Source: Hufsiella ginkgonis (GTDB lineage: Bacteria > Bacteroidota > Bacteroidia > Sphingobacteriales > Sphingobacteriaceae). Taken from it: a DNA stretch of 64,000 bases. Of the stretch, positions 52,769-60,909 are shown in pieces. The stretch lies in the NCBI RefSeq assembly GCF_009834915.1, contig NZ_WVHS01000001.1:682001-746000 (forward strand). Direction: 5' to 3'. Each line of letters starts with the position of its first letter. Position 1 is the stretch's first letter. The notes beneath the pieces are model-generated. The model saw only the letters and a program-made list of their open reading frames with translations. It had not been told where the DNA came from and searched no databases. A program made the translations under genes and the position numbers.

Positions 52769-53799
52769 TTACTTACCGATTACAAGCGCCGCCGAAAAAT
52801 AATAGCTCCTGTTCGAGATCCGTCCCGGGCCTTTGGAAATATCGCTCAACCCGATGTCATAACCGGTAAAAGCTTCAAACGACCCCATGTCGGCGCTTAT
52901 GCCAAACCTGGTACCATAATCGAACCGTGTAAAATGACGGTCTGCCAATGGCACATTGCCTGTTGCCCGTTGTGTAGACCAGAGTTTCATGGCGCCATAA
53001 GGGATCACGTTAAATCGAATGGGCTGGAACGCGCCGCCAAACCAGGTATGGTAAGCGATACGCGGGGCCAGCACCACCGGTAGCTCCAGGTAATGCAGGC
53101 TATTGACGGTACCGGCCGTAACGCCTCCTTTTTTATTGAAAAAAATACCCGGCTCTATGGCCAAATGCTTGTTCCACCGACCGAAATAACCCCCGAAATA
53201 ATATCCTGCAGCGGAGCCGGTTTCGCCAGCGGAGCCCTTCAGCGAGTTGGTGCTGATCCCGAATTTAAATGCCGGCTTCCATGCGCTTACCGATGCGTTA
53301 AAAAACAACCGGTCTACCGGCGCAGCTTTCTTAGCGATTATTGCCTGATATTGCGCTTCCGTAAGGCTATCTGATTTTACAGCGAGTGATTTACCGCTCC
53401 CATCGGCGATGCCCTCCCCTACGAACGAACGGAGCTGGCTAAGTTTCATGGCGCCAACTTTCTGCCTGATCAAACCTTCCTCCGGGGAGATGATGATGAA
53501 CGTAGGATACCCCTTTACGTCGTATTTGATACGCAGCTTTTTACCGGGTTCCGTGTCGCCGTCGATCTTTAACGCCAGGTATGCGGGCTCAAACAGCGCA
53601 TCGAGCGAGGGTTCGGGGAAGATATAGTCTTCCATGTACTTGCACGGCCCGCACCAGCTTGCCGTAAAATAGAGAAAAAGTTTGCGGTTTTCTTTTTTCG
53701 CAGTCGCGAGGGCTTCCCGGTAGGTGCCGTTAAAAAAATGAACGGCCAACAAGCCGGCGAGCTCAATAACAGAAGAAAGGTGATAAGGTAAGGTTTCAT
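52769..53799 (-). pseudogene. Thioredoxin-fold protein with C-terminal beta-barrel; signal peptide out of frame
   Basis: The main frame from about 53752 encodes FFNGTYREALATAKKENRKL and the thioredoxin-like active site WCGPC (Cys34/Cys37 from that point), then KYDVKGYPTFIII. A C-terminal ~180-residue porin-like region follows (FGGYFGRWNKHLAIEPGIFF, RISNRSYYFSAALVIGK). This frame has no ATG start. A good signal peptide, MKPYLITFLLLLSS, begins at 53799 in another frame. One lost base between about 53735 and 53765 would restore LLLLSS-AGLLAVHFF. Thus the gene is either inactive, an assembly error, or starts from a weak TTG without secretion. It is operonic with the ECF sigma gene. Confidence 0.65.
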
Positions 53800-53833
53800 A
53801 ACAAAAGGTTTTTTTTCTGTTAATGCCTTATCA

Positions 53834-53855
53834 GGCGCCGGCGTTGCCCGGCGCC
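53834..53855 (-). terminator. GC-rich hairpin between PBP2 and thioredoxin-like genes
   Basis: GGCGCCGG (53834-53841) pairs perfectly with CCGGCGCC (53848-53855) around a 6-base loop. It lies 7 bases after the PBP2 stop on the minus strand. No T-run follows, so it may stabilise or partly terminate the PBP2 transcript rather than end it fully. Confidence 0.5.
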
Positions 53856-53862
53856 GCAATTA

Positions 53863-55704
53863 TTATTTATGGACGGGCGACACGGTTACCGGCGAGTACA
53901 CTCCCGGCAACAGGTTCTGGCTGATCATCCAGTCGACCTGTTCCTTCGGCTTGGTCACTTTCCCTGAAAGATACTGTTCTACCAGGTATGAGGCCATCGG
54001 CGCTGCGTAACTCGCCCCGTAGCCCGCGTTTTCTACAACTACCGCAATAACGATCTTCGGATTTTGCCGGGGCGCGAAACCTGCGAATATCGAGTGGCTC
54101 TTGCCTTTGGTATTTTCCACGGTGCCCGTTTTGCCGCATAAAATAACCCCAGGAATGCGGATCCCTGCCGCCGTACCCGTTTCTACCGCGTCCTGCATGC
54201 CGTCTATCACGGTCTCGAAGTGGGCGGCATCGATGGGAACGAGGTGTTTCTCGATCCGTTGCGCATGGCCAGGTTTTTGATCACCGGTCATCCGCACCAG
54301 GTGCGGGGTAAAATAATATCCCCGGTTGGCAATGATCGACTGCATATTCGCCAGCTGCAGCGGTGTTACTTCCATTTCGCCCTGCCCAATGGCAAGCGAA
54401 ATGATGTCGTTCGGCCCCCAGTTGTCCCGCCCGTTCACATGGTCGTAAAAAGCGCTTTCGGGCAGGAGGCCCCCCTTTTCGTTGGGAAGATCGAGGCCGA
54501 GTTTATTGCCCAGCCCAAAAAGCGAAAGCTGTGCGCGCCAATCGTCGTACGAAGCGCGGGTTCCGGCGTCATTGGCCGTCATCTGTTTTTGGAAAACGTT
54601 ACAAAAGTAGGTATTGCACGATTGCGCGATACCTTTCCGCAGGCGGGTGTAGCCGTCGAAATGTTCGCAATTCACTTTGTGTGCCCCGGCCATAAAGTAT
54701 TGCGGGCAAAAGAACACGTCGTCAGGCGTGATCAGCCCTTGCTGCAGCGCCACCAGCGCCATCACCGGTTTTAACGACGATCCGGGCGCATTTCTGCTTT
54801 GCACGGGGCGATTCAGCATCGGGTGAAGGGGATCTTTGCGCAGCTTCTGCAGGTTATCGCGCGTTTCGGGCCCCGACAACAGGTTCGGATCATACGCCGG
54901 GAAACTCAGGTACGCCAGCACCTCGCCCGTGGCCGGATCGAGGGCAACTACGCTGCCAACTTTGTTTTTCATGAGCGTTTCGGCGAGTTTTTGCAGGTCG
55001 AGGTCGATGCCGGTCACCAATCGCCGCCCGGGCGTGGCCAGGGTATCGTGCGCGCATTCTTCCCACGAACCGCGGCTGCGGCCAAATGAATCGACCTGGT
55101 AATAGCGCACTCCACGTTTTCCGCGCAGCAGGCTGTCATACGCCAGCTCGAGGCCCGAACGTCCGGCAGCTTCGCCGGGACGGGAGTACCCCCGCGCACC
55201 TTTCAGTGCCTGCGGGCTGATCATGTTGGCAAAACCAAGCACGTGCGCGGCAACAGAATCCGGGTAACGCCGCACCGCGCGTACGCGTTCTACAAAACCC
55301 GGGAAGTCCGCCAATTGCCCGATGATGGTCATCATCTGTTTTTCAGGGATAGACTTCAGGAAGGCCGAAGCCGAATGATAAGAATACGCCGCCGCTTTGC
55401 GGAGCCGCTTACGTAACTGTCGCCGCGTAATGCCAAGCAAGCGGCAAAACCTGGCAGTATCCATGGAGCGGACCCTTGCGGGGATCACCATCAGGTCGTA
55501 CCGGGTTTCGTTGATGGCGAGCAGTTTGCCGTTGCGGTCGGTAATAAGGCCGCGCTCGGGATACAATACCTCCTGGCGGATGAGGTACTGGTTATTGGCA
55601 GCATGCTTAAAAAACCGGAAATAACAGCACATACCCAACAGTGCGGCGAAAGCTGCAATTACAACAGGCAACAACATTCGCCGGGGTGAGAACCGCTCAT
55701 TCAT
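53863..55704 (-). CDS. mrdA: Penicillin-binding protein 2 (class B transpeptidase)
   Basis: This 613-residue protein has an N-terminal membrane anchor (LLPVVIAAFAALLGMCCYF, residues 11-29) and then the class B dimerisation domain beginning at YPERGLITDRNGKLLAINE. The transpeptidase domain has the catalytic S309-S-L-K312 (PGSSLKP), the SxN motif S362-C-N364 and K525-T-G527 (CGKTGTVEN). It cross-links peptidoglycan during cell elongation. mreBCD and rodA, its usual neighbours, are absent here, so this may be a relocated or second copy. The gene is on the minus strand behind the serine hydrolase gene. Confidence 0.9.
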   Translation of the reverse strand: MNERFSPRRMLLPVVIAAFAALLGMCCYFRFFKHAANNQYLIRQEVLYPERGLITDRNGKLLAINETRYDLMVIPARVRSMDTARFCRLLGITRRQLRKRLRKAAAYSYHSASAFLKSIPEKQMMTIIGQLADFPGFVERVRAVRRYPDSVAAHVLGFANMISPQALKGARGYSRPGEAAGRSGLELAYDSLLRGKRGVRYYQVDSFGRSRGSWEECAHDTLATPGRRLVTGIDLDLQKLAETLMKNKVGSVVALDPATGEVLAYLSFPAYDPNLLSGPETRDNLQKLRKDPLHPMLNRPVQSRNAPGSSLKPVMALVALQQGLITPDDVFFCPQYFMAGAHKVNCEHFDGYTRLRKGIAQSCNTYFCNVFQKQMTANDAGTRASYDDWRAQLSLFGLGNKLGLDLPNEKGGLLPESAFYDHVNGRDNWGPNDIISLAIGQGEMEVTPLQLANMQSIIANRGYYFTPHLVRMTGDQKPGHAQRIEKHLVPIDAAHFETVIDGMQDAVETGTAAGIRIPGVILCGKTGTVENTKGKSHSIFAGFAPRQNPKIVIAVVVENAGYGASYAAPMASYLVEQYLSGKVTKPKEQVDWMISQNLLPGVYSPVTVSPVHK

Positions 55705-55796
55705 TGATCAAGTATAACGAATATTGGCGGCCACGACGAAAAAAAGGCCGTACAACCGGACCCCGGGAGTACTTCACTGTTCTTAACCCAATGCCT

Positions 55797-57197
55797 TCAG
55801 TCCGGTTTCTGCAACCCGGCGATCTTCTCTTTGGCGGCAGCATTTGCCGGATCGAGCTCCAGCGAGCGCCGGTAGTTTAGCAGCGCGTTCGCCTTATCGC
55901 CTTTGCGGTACCAGGCTTCGGCCAGGCTATCGAACACGTTCCCCGACTTCGGGAACAGCGTGGTATTGTAGCTAAAGACCAGGATGGCGTCATCAAAACG
56001 TTTTTTGTTAAGCAGCACATAGCCGATAGTATTGAGGGTCGATTCGCTTTCGAAATTATACTCGTTGGGGTGGCTGGTTTTTAATTCCCGGTAGGCAGCC
56101 AGGATCTCTGCGCCGGGTGCGGTGTCGATCTTGTCCTGCAGCGCCGTCAACACCACCTTTTTCGGTTGCTGGTATGGCTTTCCGTCCAGTATATTCAGTA
56201 TGGCATTGCTTATGTCGTACAGGTTGTTCTGTTTATTGTTGGTCATCAGTATCATGGTCCTGCCCGAGCGGGCATCGGCGGTAAGCAAGGCCTGGTAGTT
56301 CAGGCTGGTACCATCGTGCGTATGGGTAGCCAACTTATCTCCGTCCATTTCCCCGCCGCCCAGTCCGCATTGCTTACGGGGAGCAAATGGCGTAAGGATC
56401 TCGCGGGTGGAGGCAGGATTGATCAGTGTGAAATTTTCCAGCGCACGTTCCCATTTATAAAAATCACCGGGCGTAACGGCGGTCCAGCCCGAAATCGGGG
56501 AGGTAAGCGGCGATTGCACGAACGCATCGGTATACGATTTCGCCATCAGCGGGGTGTTGTCGTCCGGGTCGACAATGGAAGCGTTCATCTTTAAAGGCTT
56601 CAGCATTTTTTGGGTGACGAAGCTCCTGAACGTCATGCCGCTGATCTTTTCAACGATCAGGCGCTGCAGCAGCGTATTGCTGTTGTTATAAGCATATTGA
56701 GTACCTGGTTCGAAATCCAGGCGGGGAATACTTTTAAGCGAATCAAGAGCCTCGCGGTCGTTACTGATGGTTTTCCACTTCAGGTCCGGTAAACCGCTGG
56801 TGTACTGTAGCAGGTTCTTCACGCGGATAGTTTGGGCCCATGCGGGAAGATCGGGCAGGTATTTTGAAACGGGATCGTTAACCGATAGCTTCCCCTGCTC
56901 TTTCAGCATCATGACGGCGGTGGCGTTAAACTCCTTGGCGATGGAGCCGATATGAAACCGGTATTGATCAGTTAACGGCGTTTTACGCGACGCATCGGCA
57001 TAACCGATCGCCTTGCGGTACACTTCTTTGCCGTGATTTATCACCAGGATACTGCCATTAAAAAGACCAAGGCGGTGGGTGCGGGCAATTAAGGAATCGA
57101 TGGCGGTGTGCGTATCTTGTGCCTGCGCGAGGGTGGTGCACAGCAAAAGCGCCGAAATAATCATGCGCTTATTGGAACTGAACTGTTTATTGAGCAT
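55797..57197 (-). CDS. Class C beta-lactamase-fold serine hydrolase with TPR tail
   Basis: With the ATG at 57197 the protein has 466 residues and a signal peptide (RMIISALLLCTTLAQAQ, residues 11-27). The beta-lactamase/DD-peptidase motifs are S85-I-A-K88 (HIGSIAKEFNATAV), YAYNNSNT (Tyr-x-Asn) and HTHDGTS (the His-x-Gly position). The last ~120 residues form TPR-like helices (FDSLAEAWYRKGDKANALLN, NAAAKEKIAGL). This arrangement is common in Bacteroidota. Members include esterases and D-amino-acid peptidases rather than antibiotic beta-lactamases, so the substrate is open. PBP2 lies downstream after 92 bases. Confidence 0.85.
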   Translation of the reverse strand: MLNKQFSSNKRMIISALLLCTTLAQAQDTHTAIDSLIARTHRLGLFNGSILVINHGKEVYRKAIGYADASRKTPLTDQYRFHIGSIAKEFNATAVMMLKEQGKLSVNDPVSKYLPDLPAWAQTIRVKNLLQYTSGLPDLKWKTISNDREALDSLKSIPRLDFEPGTQYAYNNSNTLLQRLIVEKISGMTFRSFVTQKMLKPLKMNASIVDPDDNTPLMAKSYTDAFVQSPLTSPISGWTAVTPGDFYKWERALENFTLINPASTREILTPFAPRKQCGLGGGEMDGDKLATHTHDGTSLNYQALLTADARSGRTMILMTNNKQNNLYDISNAILNILDGKPYQQPKKVVLTALQDKIDTAPGAEILAAYRELKTSHPNEYNFESESTLNTIGYVLLNKKRFDDAILVFSYNTTLFPKSGNVFDSLAEAWYRKGDKANALLNYRRSLELDPANAAAKEKIAGLQKPD

Positions 57198-57388
57198 AGG
57201 CAATATAAGTACAAGAATACGCAATTATGAGCACTAACGGTTACCCGGATGGTATGATATAATAATATCTAAACATCCGGTCACTGGACCTTTCCTATTT
57301 ATGCAGACACAATTCATCATTTTAAATCAACAAAGATTTCCCTGCTTTCAATTAATATTCAATACTTTTATGGAGCAACTCCACTGCT

Positions 57389-57829
57389 TTGGAAAAGTAT
57401 AAAAAGCGATTCTCTCTAATACTTGCCGACGACCATCCGCTGTACCTGGAAGGCCTCGTATCTGTGCTGCATGGCGAATTTATGATCACCGGTATCGCGG
57501 CAGATGATAAAGAACTCTTTACTCTATTAAAAAGCAGTCAACCTGATGTCACTCTCATCGGCTTAAAAACGCCCGGATCTAACGGCATTAACGCGGTGCG
57601 CGAGATCAGCTTGCTTTACCCGGAAATAAAAATAATCCTTTTTTCTTTAGCTTATGACAAAGCGCTGGAAGAAGAGCTGAAACTGGCCGGGATAAAAGGC
57701 TACCTGCTGCGTGACGTTAATGTAAATACGCTCGCCGACAAAATAAACCGCGTAGCGGCAGGAGAAATGGTTTTTGACTATGATGCTTGCCAGGACCAGG
57801 AGATGCCGCGCTACCGGACCTCCGCCTGA
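57389..57829 (+). CDS. Stand-alone receiver-domain protein lacking the phosphoacceptor Asp
   Basis: This 146-residue protein begins with a TTG codon. Its receiver fold is clear: SLILADDHPLYLEGLVSVL with the acidic pair at 14-15, SQPDVTLIGLKTPGSNGI, IILFSLAYDKALEEELKLAG and IKGYLLRDV. The phosphorylated Asp expected in 'DVTLIDL' is Gly58, and the conserved Lys in 'GYLLKD' is Arg108, so normal phosphorylation is not possible. No DNA-binding domain follows. The gene is probably a signalling adaptor or phosphate-independent regulator, or it is decaying. It stands alone and ends 75 bases upstream of the SDR operon region. Confidence 0.65.
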   Translation: MEKYKKRFSLILADDHPLYLEGLVSVLHGEFMITGIAADDKELFTLLKSSQPDVTLIGLKTPGSNGINAVREISLLYPEIKIILFSLAYDKALEEELKLAGIKGYLLRDVNVNTLADKINRVAAGEMVFDYDACQDQEMPRYRTSA

Positions 57830-57897
57830 CCACGCATAAGCGTTTCGCGCCTTCCTGCTTCCCCGTTTGTCATCCTTTCCTAATCTTTTTAAATACC

Positions 57898-57943
57898 GGA
57901 ACGATTGTTCCAAATTGATCTATCTTTGCGGAACGATTATTCC
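57898..57943 (+). promoter_or_regulatory. Two TetR-type operators flanking the -7 box of the SDR gene
   Basis: GGAACGATTGTTCC (57898-57911) and GGAACGATTATTCC (57930-57943) are near-identical palindromes, 32 bases apart from start to start. TATCTTTG (57921-57928), a perfect Bacteroidota -7 element, lies between them. A bound repressor would cover the promoter on both sides. The TetR gene downstream (58823) is the natural candidate. Confidence 0.75.
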
Positions 57944-57970
57944 AGAATAAAATATAGTCGTACCATAAAC

Positions 57971-58720
57971 ATGAGCAAGTTAGCAAACAAAGTAGCCGTA
58001 GTTACCGGTGCATCAAAAGGTATTGGTGCATCCATAGCAAAAGGGCTGGCCGCCGAAGGAGCCGCCGTAGTGGTCAATTATGCATCGGCCAAAGAAGGCG
58101 CCGATAAAGTAGTGGCAGAAATAGTAGCCAATGGCGGCAAAGCCGTCGCCGTACAAGGCGACGTATCGAAGCAAACCGACGTAGACCGCATTTTTGCAGA
58201 AACACAACAGGCATTCGGTGGGGTGGATATCCTGGTGAATAACGCAGGCATTTACAAGTTCGGCGCGATAGAAGAGGTCACCGCCGAAGAATTTAACCGC
58301 CAGTTCAATACCAACGTACTCGGCTTATTGCTGGTTACACAGGGCGCGGTAAAAAGCTTCGCCGATAAAGGGGGGAGTATTATCAACATCAGTTCGACGG
58401 TAACGCGCATCACCCCGCCGGGAAGCTCCATTTACACGGCCACCAAGGGTGCGGTAGATTCGATCACGCAGGTGCTTTCCAAAGAGCTGGGGCACCGCAA
58501 CATCCGGGTGAACGCCATTAATCCTGGTATAGTGGAAACAGAAGGCACCCACACGGCCGGATTTATCGGCAGCGAGTTTCATTCCAACGCCGTGAGCCAG
58601 ACACCGCTCGGGCGTACCGGCCAACCCAACGACATTGCGCCCATCGCGGTATTTTTAGCTTCCGATGACTCGCGGTGGTTAACCGGCGAAACCATGCTGG
58701 CAAGCGGTGGTGTAAGATAA
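57971..58720 (+). CDS. Short-chain dehydrogenase/reductase (SDR)
   Basis: This 249-residue protein starts at MSKLANKVAVVTGASKGIG. The TGASKGIG cofactor loop is at residues 12-19, ILVNNAGIYKFGA carries NNAG, and the catalytic Ser (NISSTVTR) and Tyr/Lys (IYTATKGAV) are present. The C-terminal IRVNAINPGIVETEG is typical. Classical SDRs of this sort use NADP(H) or NAD(H) on sugars, lipids or xenobiotics; the substrate is unknown. It lies immediately behind two TetR-type operators and upstream of a TetR gene on the same strand, so induction by a small molecule is likely. Confidence 0.9.
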   Translation: MSKLANKVAVVTGASKGIGASIAKGLAAEGAAVVVNYASAKEGADKVVAEIVANGGKAVAVQGDVSKQTDVDRIFAETQQAFGGVDILVNNAGIYKFGAIEEVTAEEFNRQFNTNVLGLLLVTQGAVKSFADKGGSIINISSTVTRITPPGSSIYTATKGAVDSITQVLSKELGHRNIRVNAINPGIVETEGTHTAGFIGSEFHSNAVSQTPLGRTGQPNDIAPIAVFLASDDSRWLTGETMLASGGVR

Positions 58721-58788
58721 CGACACCCGGATTAGACCCGCACGGGACCGCATCCGCTTATACGCCTGCATTTACCTTAAAAATGAAT

Positions 58789-58814
58789 AGCTTTGCCCCA
58801 TAACGGGTAAAGCT
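58789..58814 (+). terminator. Hairpin after the SDR gene, overlapping the TetR promoter region
   Basis: AGCTTTGCCC (58789-58798) pairs with GGGTAAAGCT (58805-58814) with one G-U pair, and TTTTCT follows, which is terminator-like. TAGCTTTG (58788-58795), a possible -7 box for the TetR gene at 58823, lies in the same stem. The element may therefore be terminator, operator or both. Confidence 0.5.
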
Positions 58815-58822
58815 TTTCTGCT

Positions 58823-59404
58823 ATGGCAAGAACCAAGGATTTTGATGAGCGCGAAGTATTGAGTAAAGCCGTCTGTCTTTTCTGGCACAAGGGATATAAT
58901 GGTACGTCGATGCAGGAACTGGTGGACCACCTGGCCATCAGCCGCTCGAGCTTGTATGATACCTACGGCGATAAACACACGCTGTACCTGAAGGCGCTGG
59001 AATTTTACCAGGCCTCTTCGGTTGGGCAGATGTGCGATACCGTAACGAATGCCGCATCGGCGAAAGCCGCCATCCAACAGCTCCTGCGGCTGGTTACCCG
59101 CGATTTACTGAACGACGAGCAAAACAAAGGCTGCTTTATGGTGAACGCAGAGGTAGAAGTAGCGGCACACGACCCGGAGGTAAAAGACATCATCCGCAAA
59201 AATGAGCAGCAGATCGAGGATTCCTTTCACAAAGCGATACAATTAGGGCAGGAAAACGGCGAGATCGCCAACAAACAAGATGCCCGGGCGCTGGCCCGTT
59301 TCTTCCTCAACACGGTAAAAGGGATCCGGGTATCGGCAAAATCCACTACCGACAAAGGCCTTTTCAAAGATATTATCGAGACGGCGATGTCGGTGCTGGG
59401 GTAA
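58823..59404 (+). CDS. TetR/AcrR family regulator, probable repressor of the SDR gene
   Basis: This 193-residue protein has an N-terminal helix-turn-helix: AVCLFWHKGYNGTSMQELVD and ISRSSLYDTYGDKHTLYLKAL. The rest is helical and of the long, tightly packed C-terminal type (NDEQNKGCFMVNAEVEVAAH, ARFFLNTVKGIRVSAKS). It follows the SDR gene, and the two GGAACGATTnTTCC operators upstream of the SDR gene are its likely targets. The TetR-SDR pairing is common in Bacteroidota. The effector is unknown. It is convergent with the membrane protein gene ending at 59461. Confidence 0.9.
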   Translation: MARTKDFDEREVLSKAVCLFWHKGYNGTSMQELVDHLAISRSSLYDTYGDKHTLYLKALEFYQASSVGQMCDTVTNAASAKAAIQQLLRLVTRDLLNDEQNKGCFMVNAEVEVAAHDPEVKDIIRKNEQQIEDSFHKAIQLGQENGEIANKQDARALARFFLNTVKGIRVSAKSTTDKGLFKDIIETAMSVLG

Positions 59405-59460
59405 TAGCCGCTAACTTATTTCGCCGGTCAGCTCCACGTGCTCCGCCATATTTCCGTTCG

Positions 59461-60708
59461 TTACTTGAAACCGAATATGAACGGAAAAACGAATGTTACG
59501 ATCACCGTCCACACAACATAAACGGGCAGGTAGAAAGTAATGATTTTGCCTACTACGTTTATGCCCGCCTTCCCCGACGTTACCGCGAAAAGCTTTACCG
59601 TTACTAAAACCAGGTTTACCAGGATCAGCACATTCCCGCCCAGCACCGCAGCCCGGTTAGGTGTAATGCCGCCTTCGGAGATCCGGAATAAAATGGCCGA
59701 CAACGCCACGCCATTCACCACGATGGTAACAAACGCCAGCAGCAAAAGCACCCAGGCCTCCATCCTGCTTTTGGTCGCTTTCGTACTTTCGGCTACGGAA
59801 AAGAAAATAATAGCCATTACACCGATTAACAACGCATTAAACACGATTAAAAATTGCCGGTCGTTGTATGGGTCCTTGTTTGCATAAACTATAGCGATAA
59901 GGTAAACCACCAGCATCACCAACACCAGCGGGCTGAAGATTTTCGCAATCACCGGTGAAACTTTGCCCACCAGCTGCGGATTGGCCCGGGTAAGGTACGT
60001 ACCCACGATAGGGGCGGCGGCAAGGCCGAAAACACCCACGTTTTCAAAATAGAATTTTTCGATATGGAAGCCGATCAATTCAAAAAGCCCGATAGTTACG
60101 CCGGTCATAATGCCGCCCGCCAGCAGGATAAGCGCGGTGATTACGACCAGGTCGCCGTTATATTTAAGATAGGCGAGTCGTTTTTCCTCGTTATTTCCCG
60201 CCTCTCCAACGAAAGCAAAACCGAGTACCGACCAAAGTAACAGCAGTAAATGCATACAGGATAAGATCAGCGTATCACTGGTCTTCACGTCGGGAAGCGA
60301 ATTGATAAACAGCACCGCGATAAGCGTTACGGCAGCGATCGCGGTAACTTTGCCCGCAGGTAATTTATTCTTCCAGGCGAAATAAGCCGACAACACCGGG
60401 AAAACTACAAAACCAACATTCCGGGGGTAGAAAAAATCTTCTTCAAGGTGAAGAAATGCCGGAAGCTTTGCAACCAGGCCGGCAAAAAGCGATGCAGCAA
60501 TTATCATTACCAGCTCCCGGCCTGTGCCCCAGTTAATGCCATCGCCTTCGTAATTCAGCCTTTCGTACCAATACGCGGCAACCTGCCGATCAGTCAGCTC
60601 CGGGTAGATTTCATTGAATGCCTGTTTAAAGCCGGCACTATTGGAGCGGTACATTTTCTCGAGGCGTGTCGCATCGTCTATGCCGGCGCGTATTTCTTCT
60701 TTCATCAT
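59461..60708 (-). CDS. Polytopic membrane protein, DUF4153-like
   Basis: This 415-residue protein has a soluble N-terminal region of about 60 residues (YWYERLNYEG near its end), then about ten hydrophobic helices (GRELVMIIAASLFAGLVAKL, GDLVVITALILLAGGIMTGV, RQFLIVFNALLIGVMAIIFF, VYVVWTVIVTFVFPFIFGF). The start and helix pattern resemble DUF4153 proteins of Bacteroidota. I am not certain of the family. The function is unknown. The gene has its own promoter at 60755-60784 with an overlapping palindrome, so it is probably controlled by a repressor encoded elsewhere. Confidence 0.55.
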   Translation of the reverse strand: MMKEEIRAGIDDATRLEKMYRSNSAGFKQAFNEIYPELTDRQVAAYWYERLNYEGDGINWGTGRELVMIIAASLFAGLVAKLPAFLHLEEDFFYPRNVGFVVFPVLSAYFAWKNKLPAGKVTAIAAVTLIAVLFINSLPDVKTSDTLILSCMHLLLLLWSVLGFAFVGEAGNNEEKRLAYLKYNGDLVVITALILLAGGIMTGVTIGLFELIGFHIEKFYFENVGVFGLAAAPIVGTYLTRANPQLVGKVSPVIAKIFSPLVLVMLVVYLIAIVYANKDPYNDRQFLIVFNALLIGVMAIIFFSVAESTKATKSRMEAWVLLLLAFVTIVVNGVALSAILFRISEGGITPNRAAVLGGNVLILVNLVLVTVKLFAVTSGKAGINVVGKIITFYLPVYVVWTVIVTFVFPFIFGFK

Positions 60709-60743
60709 TAAATTATTAACATCACTATTGAAATAAAAAAAGT

Positions 60744-60784
60744 ACTTTGTTATGCAAAGTTAATATGCAAAACTGCATTCGCAA
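60744..60784 (-). promoter_or_regulatory. Promoter with overlapping palindromic operator
   Basis: On the minus strand, TTG (complement 60782-60784), a 19-base spacer and TAACTTTG (complement 60755-60762) match the Bacteroidota consensus exactly. The palindrome ACTTTG-TTATG-CAAAGT (60744-60760) covers the -7 box and the start point near 60748, as a repressor site would. It drives the 59461-60708 membrane protein. A PadR-type regulator is a guess from similar sites. Confidence 0.65.
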
Positions 60785-60909
60785 CTTTTTATTAAAAAAA
60801 TTAAGATGATGGGTGGGTACGCGCCTCTTCCGTACATGAAGGCTTACGTGTGGTGCGGCCGCGTATCTTTCCGAACAGGTCTTCCGGAATGACATACGCC
60901 CTTGCGGGA

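Noticed and set aside
53569-53859. A 96-codon minus-strand frame at the start of the thioredoxin-like gene
   Set aside because: Only its middle part (signal peptide from 53799) makes sense; upstream and downstream parts are non-coding hairpin or out-of-frame thioredoxin sequence.
55705-55796. GGCC...GGCC hairpin as a terminator between the serine hydrolase and PBP2
   Set aside because: The T-run lies in the loop rather than after the stem, so it would not terminate.
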